From Acidimicrobiia bacterium UBA5794 (GTDB lineage: Bacteria; Actinomycetota; Acidimicrobiia; Spongiisociales; UBA5794), in NCBI GenBank assembly GCA_002418265.1, contig DIDS01000033.1, positions 51,984-106,920 of the forward strand: 54,937 nt of DNA. Reading direction: 5' to 3'. Below the pieces are notes generated by a model. It saw only the letters and a list, made by a program, of their open reading frames with translations, was not told where the DNA came from and made no database searches. Shown in pieces: positions 50,941 to 54,937 of this stretch. The number at the start of each line of letters is the position of its first letter. The stretch's first letter is position 1. The position numbers and the translations under genes are program-made.

Positions 50941-51360
50941 GCCTGCGAGCCCCGTCTTCCAGCGGGGGACCGATCCGACGCAGTCGGATCAGGGAGGCGT
51001 GCGGGCCTGCGAACCCGCCTTTTGGTTTGAGAGGGGGTTGCCGTGCGACACGACGTGGTATGCCCCCCTGCCCCTCGCTACGCTCGGCGCGTCCCCCCGC
51101 AAGCGGGAGGACGGGTAGTGGAGACCCCAGCGACCGTCCCCCTTCAGCGGGGACGGGCGAGTACGAGCAAGGGGACGTGTGAGCCTACGAACCACCGTCC
51201 TCCCTTCAGGGGGGACAGATTTGACGGAGTCAAATCAGGGGGGTGGCCGCCCTTTCGGGCGGTTTGGGAGTTTGCTCCGCAAACTCCAGGCGGGCCAGCA
51301 GTTTCGTGAGAAACTGCCAACGCCTGCGGCAGCAGGCGCTGCGAGCCCCGTCTTCCAGGA
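50890..51360. repeat. Dense block of modular repeats and hairpin array
   Basis: Several modular repeats lie in series, beginning GTCCCCC-CTCCA-GGGGGAC inside the deformylase end. Slot palindromes are GATCCGAC-GCA-GTCGGATC (50972-50990) and GATTTGAC-GGA-GTCAAATC (51218-51236). Then follow CCGCCC-TTTC-GGGCGG (51247-51262), GGAGTTTGC-TCC-GCAAACTCC (51267-51287), GCAGTTTC-GTGA-GAAACTGC (51298-51317) and CGCCTGC-GGCA-GCAGGCG (51321-51338). This fills the gene-free gap 50941-51376. No protein gene is credible here. Confidence 0.85.
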
Positions 51361-51376
51361 CGGCCGACAGCTTGGT

Positions 51377-52483
51377 TCAGAACGTGGGAAGTGGTTGGTT
51401 CGGGGTCAGCACGGCAGCTGCCGCGACGACCATGGGGCGCACATAGACGCTCCGACGATCGGATGCGAAGTCGATCCGCTCCATCGTCTCGGTGACCGCA
51501 TGAAACATCGCTGCATATGGATGACTTGTCGGAACACGAACCGCGAGCTTTGCGAGTGACACGGCCTCTTCGGGATCCTCGCCCCGCAACATCTGGGTGA
51601 TGGCTGCATGGAAGCTTGAATAGACGGTGAGCACGACAGGATCGTGTGGGACAATGTCGGACCCTGCAGGCGATCCAATGGAGGGCGGCCGGACACCAGA
51701 CACCAGGGACAGCAGGTTCCCACCCATCACGGCACGAAACGCATCGTCCGAGAGGCCCGCGGTTGCAGCGACTCGCATTGCCACCGTTGCGATCATCATG
51801 GGTGACCCGTATGGCGTGTCGGAGGCATAGAGGATCCGATCCGGTGCGACGGTCGCGAAGAGCATCAAAATCGATGGAGTGCTCCACCACGCCGTGTCGA
51901 AGTAGAGCCCCGGGTGGTTGGCGGCTTCGGGACCGATCCAGGACAGATCACTCACGCCTGCATGCCCGAGGATGATGTTCAGGCCATCCACGGACTCGAG
52001 CAGGGAGAGAGCGTCTTCACCAAGTGCTGGGATGCCGCGACCGGCATGGAACAGGATCGGAACTCCATGAGCCGCTGCAACCCTGCCAATATCGGCAACC
52101 GTCGGGTGGCTGAGCGCAAACGCCTCGGCCCGTGGATGCATCTTGACACCCCGTGCGCCGAGCGACAGACATCGTTCAGCTTCTGCAACCGCCTCGGATC
52201 CGAGGTTCGGGTTCACGCGCAGGAAGGGAATCAACCGTCCGTCCGAGTTCGCCGCCTCCTTGAGGATGCGATCGTTCGCGGCCGGATACCCGTGAGGTTC
52301 CATGCTCGACATAACAACGGCGCCTGCGTGGCCTGCTGCTTCGAGTTTCTCGAGCAGTCTCGGGACCGTGCCAACAACTCCATCAGGATCATTTGCACCG
52401 GCGTGGGTATGAGCGTCCCATACTTCCACGTCGTCAGGGAGAACTGCGGCAGACGCGGTATGCCAAGCTGAAACCAAGTCCAT
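51377..52483 (-). CDS. Amidohydrolase 2-like metal-dependent hydrolase
   Basis: This 368-residue TIM-barrel protein has the metal motif VWDAHTHAG, later His ligands in VKMHPRAEAF, ILFHAGRG and LGHAG, and the catalytic Asp in LYASDTPYG, as in the amidohydrolase 2 family of decarboxylases and hydrolases. The substrate is unknown. ATG 52483 is chosen because the open frame upstream enters the tRNA gene at 52603-52678. The C-terminal part (about residues 260-368) is outside the core and not recognised. The gene is divergent from tRNA-Lys. Confidence 0.75.
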   Translation of the reverse strand: MDLVSAWHTASAAVLPDDVEVWDAHTHAGANDPDGVVGTVPRLLEKLEAAGHAGAVVMSSMEPHGYPAANDRILKEAANSDGRLIPFLRVNPNLGSEAVAEAERCLSLGARGVKMHPRAEAFALSHPTVADIGRVAAAHGVPILFHAGRGIPALGEDALSLLESVDGLNIILGHAGVSDLSWIGPEAANHPGLYFDTAWWSTPSILMLFATVAPDRILYASDTPYGSPMMIATVAMRVAATAGLSDDAFRAVMGGNLLSLVSGVRPPSIGSPAGSDIVPHDPVVLTVYSSFHAAITQMLRGEDPEEAVSLAKLAVRVPTSHPYAAMFHAVTETMERIDFASDRRSVYVRPMVVAAAAVLTPNQPLPTF

Positions 52484-52602
52484 TGCCGGGACGCTACCGC
52501 TGGTCGGCGAGCAACAAGAATCCCAACCGCTCCCGCCCAAGCGGAACAGCGGATCGATCCACTCCTGCAGCCACGTCGCCTCCCTAGACTCTGGTGCCGC
52601 AA

Positions 52603-52678
52603 GGGCCTGTAGCTCCAAAGGCAGAGCAGCGGACTTTTAATCCGAAGTGTGTGGGTTCGAGTCCCACCGGGCCCACCA
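52603..52678 (+). tRNA. tRNA-Lys(TTT)
   Basis: A 76-nt cloverleaf with encoded CCA: acceptor GGGCCTG pairs with CGGGCCC (one G-U), D-arm GCTC/GAGC, anticodon loop CTTTTAA with anticodon TTT at 52636-52638, and T-arm GTGGG-TTCGAGT-CCCAC. The anticodon stem has one mismatch at its base. It decodes AAA/AAG as lysine. Confidence 0.93.
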
Positions 52679-52824
52679 CACGAGGCTTCATCCAAGACCC
52701 ACCGTTTCTTGCGCGGCAACAGGCTCGTCAATGCCGTGCCACCTTTCACGACTCATGGCGAGATGGTCTTGTCGGGCTCTGCGACTTCGGGTCGAGACTT
52801 TGCTGTCGGGATTCATACGCAGAA

Positions 52825-52854
52825 GGATCGGAGTCGATTGCTCGACTCCGATCC
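52825..52854. terminator. Bidirectional hairpin after tRNA-Lys
   Basis: A perfect 13-bp stem, GGATCGGAGTCGA (52825-52837) and TCGACTCCGATCC (52842-52854), has a TTGC loop. It lies between the tRNA and the convergent surface-protein gene. It probably terminates both transcripts; T-rich sequence on the plus side is weak. Confidence 0.7.
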
Positions 52855-52887
52855 CCGCGCGTTGTGTTCAGGTTGTTTGCTCGGTTC

Positions 52888-53547
52888 TTAGCTCTCGCGT
52901 CGTGCTGCGATCAACGCGGCTCCACCAAGTAGTGAGACACCGATCGCGGCCAGTGCCGCTGTCAAACCGACCCCAGGGCCTGTACCGTCTGAAAGGTCGG
53001 TCTCAACCTGACCAATCGTTGAGGTCGTCGTATCACCTGGTTGCGTCGTCGTGACCGTCGGCTGAGTCGTAGTCGTTGCCGGGCATGGCTCGACTTCAAC
53101 AGTCCCCTCGTTGGAGTACTCGCCAGACGGATAATCAGGTCCAGCCAGCCACGACATCGAACCTGACCAAGGGATGCCAGATCCTGGTGCCACACCGGTG
53201 AACACGATCTGAGCACTTCCAACGCCGGCTGTGTCCCGGACGTCGCTATCGACGATCCCCTGAGCGGTGAATGGTATTCCGGCCAGAACCTCCCCACCTA
53301 GCGGAGATTGAATTCCGTACCGGATCGAAGGCCCGGTCTGTTCCTCGGTCGTGGTCGTGGTCAGGATTCGCTCGACTAGGTTGTAGTAAATGGTCACGGT
53401 CTCGCAGGCATCTGACTGTGCCGTGATCGTTGGGTCGTACCCACCCGACGTGGACTGTGCAGATGCGGTTGCCAGACCAAGAGCCATGAACACCAAACCA
53501 AACACTGCAATCAGCGACGCCCACACCTTCGTATTGCTACCCCACAT
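52888..53547 (-). CDS. Secreted surface protein with C-terminal membrane anchor
   Basis: This 219-residue protein has an N-terminal signal peptide (VWASLIAVFGLVFMALGLATASAQ, cleaved near ASAQ), a mature ectodomain with two Thr-rich stretches (ILTTTTTEEQ and ATTTTQPTVTTTQPGDTTT), and a C-terminal helix GVGLTAALAAIGVSLLGGAALIAARRES with a basic tail. This resembles sortase-type anchors, but the usual LPxTG motif is absent. The function is unknown. AAGGAG precedes ATG 53547. Its Thr/Pro linkers probably carry glycans. Confidence 0.7.
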   Translation of the reverse strand: MWGSNTKVWASLIAVFGLVFMALGLATASAQSTSGGYDPTITAQSDACETVTIYYNLVERILTTTTTEEQTGPSIRYGIQSPLGGEVLAGIPFTAQGIVDSDVRDTAGVGSAQIVFTGVAPGSGIPWSGSMSWLAGPDYPSGEYSNEGTVEVEPCPATTTTQPTVTTTQPGDTTTSTIGQVETDLSDGTGPGVGLTAALAAIGVSLLGGAALIAARRES

Positions 53548-53922
53548 AAACACTCCTTCTGGATTTGAAACAAGGCGGAATACCACCGAGTCGGATAGAA
53601 CTTTCTACCACACAATACACGCTCCCAAGTCGACATGTCGGCTTGAACCACGGAGTTCAAAGCAATCGATTGCCTGGGGATCCGCGACCCGACCAAACCG
53701 ATAGTAGACCGCTGTGCCATCGGCTTTCTTTCTTCCCGTGCATTGTGCGAGACGTCCACCTTTCCTGAACCCGATGTGTACCTAGGTAGGCGCAGGACTC
53801 GAACTTGATCGTGGCCGTTTTGCATCAGTTTGACCCGATTGCTATCGACGGCAGAAGAAAATGTGGAACACCATTGCGATTCGAAGGGCAGATCGGGGGC
53901 TCCGGATCCGTACACTCGCGCA
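53548..53922. other. Gene-free interval with a tRNA-3'-end-like fragment
   Basis: This divergent interval (375 nt) has no credible gene. On the minus strand near 53811-53786 it holds GTTCGAGTCCTGCGCCTACC, which resembles the T-arm and acceptor end of a tRNA, but no matching 5' part is found. It may be a degraded tRNA or an attachment-site remnant. The interval also includes the promoters of the surface protein and trhO genes. Confidence 0.4.
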
Positions 53923-54840
53923 ATGTTCCATATCGCTACGTTCTACAAATTCGTATCCCTTGAGAACCTGAGAAAGACACGCAAACGGGTTGAGACACTC
54001 TGTCTCAAGAATGACGCCCACGGCACCATCCTCATCGCCAGCGAGGGCATCAACGGGACGATTGCAGGACCTTCGGACGGAATCGCTGCGGTGCTCGACG
54101 GTCTGCGATCCGACCCATGTTTCGAAGATCTGGTGGTCACGTACTCGACTGCATCCGAGCCTCCATTTTTGCGGCTCAGGGTTCGACTGAAGAAAGAGAT
54201 TGTCTCGCTTGGTGTCGGAGCCGTTGATGCGGTTCACCGCACCGGTCACCGTGTTTCGCCGGGAGATTGGAACGCGTTGATCTCGGATCCTGACATCGTG
54301 CTGATCGACGCTCGCAATGACTACGAAGTGGCGGTCGGCACGTTCGCGGGAGCAATTAACCCGGGGACCCGATCGTTCACCCAGTTTCCGGAGTGGATCG
54401 CATCCAGTCCCGAATTCGCGAGCAAGCCGAGAATCGCGATGTTCTGCACCGGAGGTATTCGGTGCGAGAAGGCTTCGGCTTACCTCAAGGATCAAGGGTT
54501 CGATGACGTGTATCAGCTCGATGGTGGAATCCTGCGGTACCTCGACACGGTTCCCGAGGACGACAGCACGTGGGACGGTGAGTGTTACGTCTTTGATCGC
54601 AGGGTCAGCGTCGGGCACGGACTTTTGCCTGGCGACAACGAGATCTGCGTGAACTGCAACCGCGTCCTCGGCGCGGCTGACCGCAGCGAGGACGGATACG
54701 TCGAAGGTGTCTCGTGTCCGGCGTGTGTCGATTCGATCACCGAGGACCGCAGGACTCGCTTTGCCGAGCGCCAACACCAAATCGAACTCGCCAAACAGCG
54801 CGGCACATCACACCTCGGAAGCTCAATCGACGCCATCTGA
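53923..54840 (+). CDS. trhO: tRNA uridine(34) hydroxylase TrhO (rhodanese-related)
   Basis: This 305-residue protein has the N-terminal acylphosphatase-like domain (FHIATFYKFVSLENL), IASEGINGTIAG, and the central rhodanese domain with catalytic Cys in MFCTGGIRCEKASAYL and the following YQLDGGILRYL. A C-terminal Cys cluster (CVNCNRVL, CPAC) is typical. TrhO hydroxylates U34 of certain tRNAs, an early step of 5-oxyacetyl-uridine formation. ATG 53923 (MFHIATFYKF) matches family starts, although the frame is open from 53830. A modular repeat follows the stop. Confidence 0.92.
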   Translation: MFHIATFYKFVSLENLRKTRKRVETLCLKNDAHGTILIASEGINGTIAGPSDGIAAVLDGLRSDPCFEDLVVTYSTASEPPFLRLRVRLKKEIVSLGVGAVDAVHRTGHRVSPGDWNALISDPDIVLIDARNDYEVAVGTFAGAINPGTRSFTQFPEWIASSPEFASKPRIAMFCTGGIRCEKASAYLKDQGFDDVYQLDGGILRYLDTVPEDDSTWDGECYVFDRRVSVGHGLLPGDNEICVNCNRVLGAADRSEDGYVEGVSCPACVDSITEDRRTRFAERQHQIELAKQRGTSHLGSSIDAI

Positions 54841-54863
54841 CTACGCAGCACCCATGTCCCATA

Positions 54864-54937
54864 CTCGAAGACAGGGCTCGCAGGCTCGCACGCCCCCCTG
54901 GCTCGTTTCACTCGCCCGTCCCCCCTGAAGGGGGGAC
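54864..54937 (+). repeat. Modular palindromic repeat, single copy
   Basis: This copy has CTCGAAGACAGGGCTCGCAG, CGCCCCCCTGGCTCGTTTCA and closes with TCCCCCC-TGAA-GGGGGGA at the window edge. It is collinear with the tandem units at 45253-45455 and follows trhO by 24 nt. Confidence 0.85.

Noticed and set aside
50941..51376. Small coding genes in the repeat block
   Set aside because: Open frames here give Arg/Pro/Ser-rich strings (such as QGGVRACEP) that recur in every repeat copy in different frames.
52484..52618. Upstream start of the amidohydrolase at 52618
   Set aside because: It would place the start codon inside the tRNA-Lys gene, and the added residues do not resemble the family.

Overview
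The window is bacterial, gene-dense and GC-rich. Overlapping start/stop junctions are common, and GTG and TTG starts occur. Gene content (Actinobacteria-type split NAD-linked formate dehydrogenase, DUF6325 and SHOCT small proteins, a LigC-like DNA ligase, a principal-like sigma factor, Lrp/AsnC control of an amine cluster) points to an Actinomycetota genome, perhaps Acidimicrobiia. That placement is inference. No phage, plasmid or insertion-sequence genes are seen. What is unusual between genes is a large set of palindromic, modular repeats.

Layout. 1-7914: an MFS transporter, a membrane acyltransferase, an AhpD-like protein, a small membrane protein, an ATP-dependent DNA ligase, an amidohydrolase overlapping a thioesterase, and a sigma-70 factor followed by a run of hairpins. 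8044-22540: an amine/polyamine catabolic island with a potABCD-type importer, two DAO-family flavin oxidases, a class III aminotransferase, two aldehyde dehydrogenases, an Lrp/AsnC regulator, an Ntn-type C45 hydrolase and two paralogous GNAT acetyltransferases. 22659-29744: small stress-type proteins, an MscS channel, a lipoprotein with a discoidin-like domain, and a fadI-fadJ beta-oxidation pair. 29838-32866: glycine decarboxylase gcvP behind a tandem glycine riboswitch. 32926-41819: a flippase-like membrane protein, an SRAP protein, two ABC exporters arranged tail to tail, a META lipoprotein, a FEN-type nuclease and a Bcr/CflA transporter. 41822-50098: a one-carbon/formate block with formate-THF ligase, mobA, a DUF7009-like protein, fdhD and a three-gene formate dehydrogenase. 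50326-54937: peptide deformylase, a metal-dependent hydrolase, tRNA-Lys(TTT), a surface protein and the tRNA hydroxylase TrhO.

The strongest hidden feature is in the formate dehydrogenase. Its catalytic gene (50050 to 48161, minus strand) is interrupted by an in-frame TGA at 49816-49814. This TGA lies exactly where E. coli FdhF has selenocysteine, and the frame stays open and homologous on both sides. A SECIS-like hairpin follows directly: a 7-bp outer stem, an inner stem, and a GGUC loop at the same codon distance as in E. coli fdhF. The gene therefore encodes a 629-residue selenoprotein, not a pseudogene. The catalytic chain lacks its own N-terminal 4Fe-4S domain, which sits at the end of a separate 287-residue Fe-S protein two genes downstream. 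The NADH-side NuoE-NuoF fusion between them seems to start at a non-canonical ATC. A 9-bp perfect inverted repeat overlaps the predicted promoter.

The second notable theme is repetitive DNA. GC-rich modular repeats carry a palindrome slot whose sequence varies with compensatory changes, hairpin arrays follow the sigma factor and deformylase genes, and degenerate heptamer runs sit at gene borders. One repeat has been read into the C-terminus of peptide deformylase. Third, the amine island lacks a visible gamma-glutamylation enzyme but carries paired GNATs and a C45 hydrolase, which suggests a catabolic route using N-acylated intermediates.
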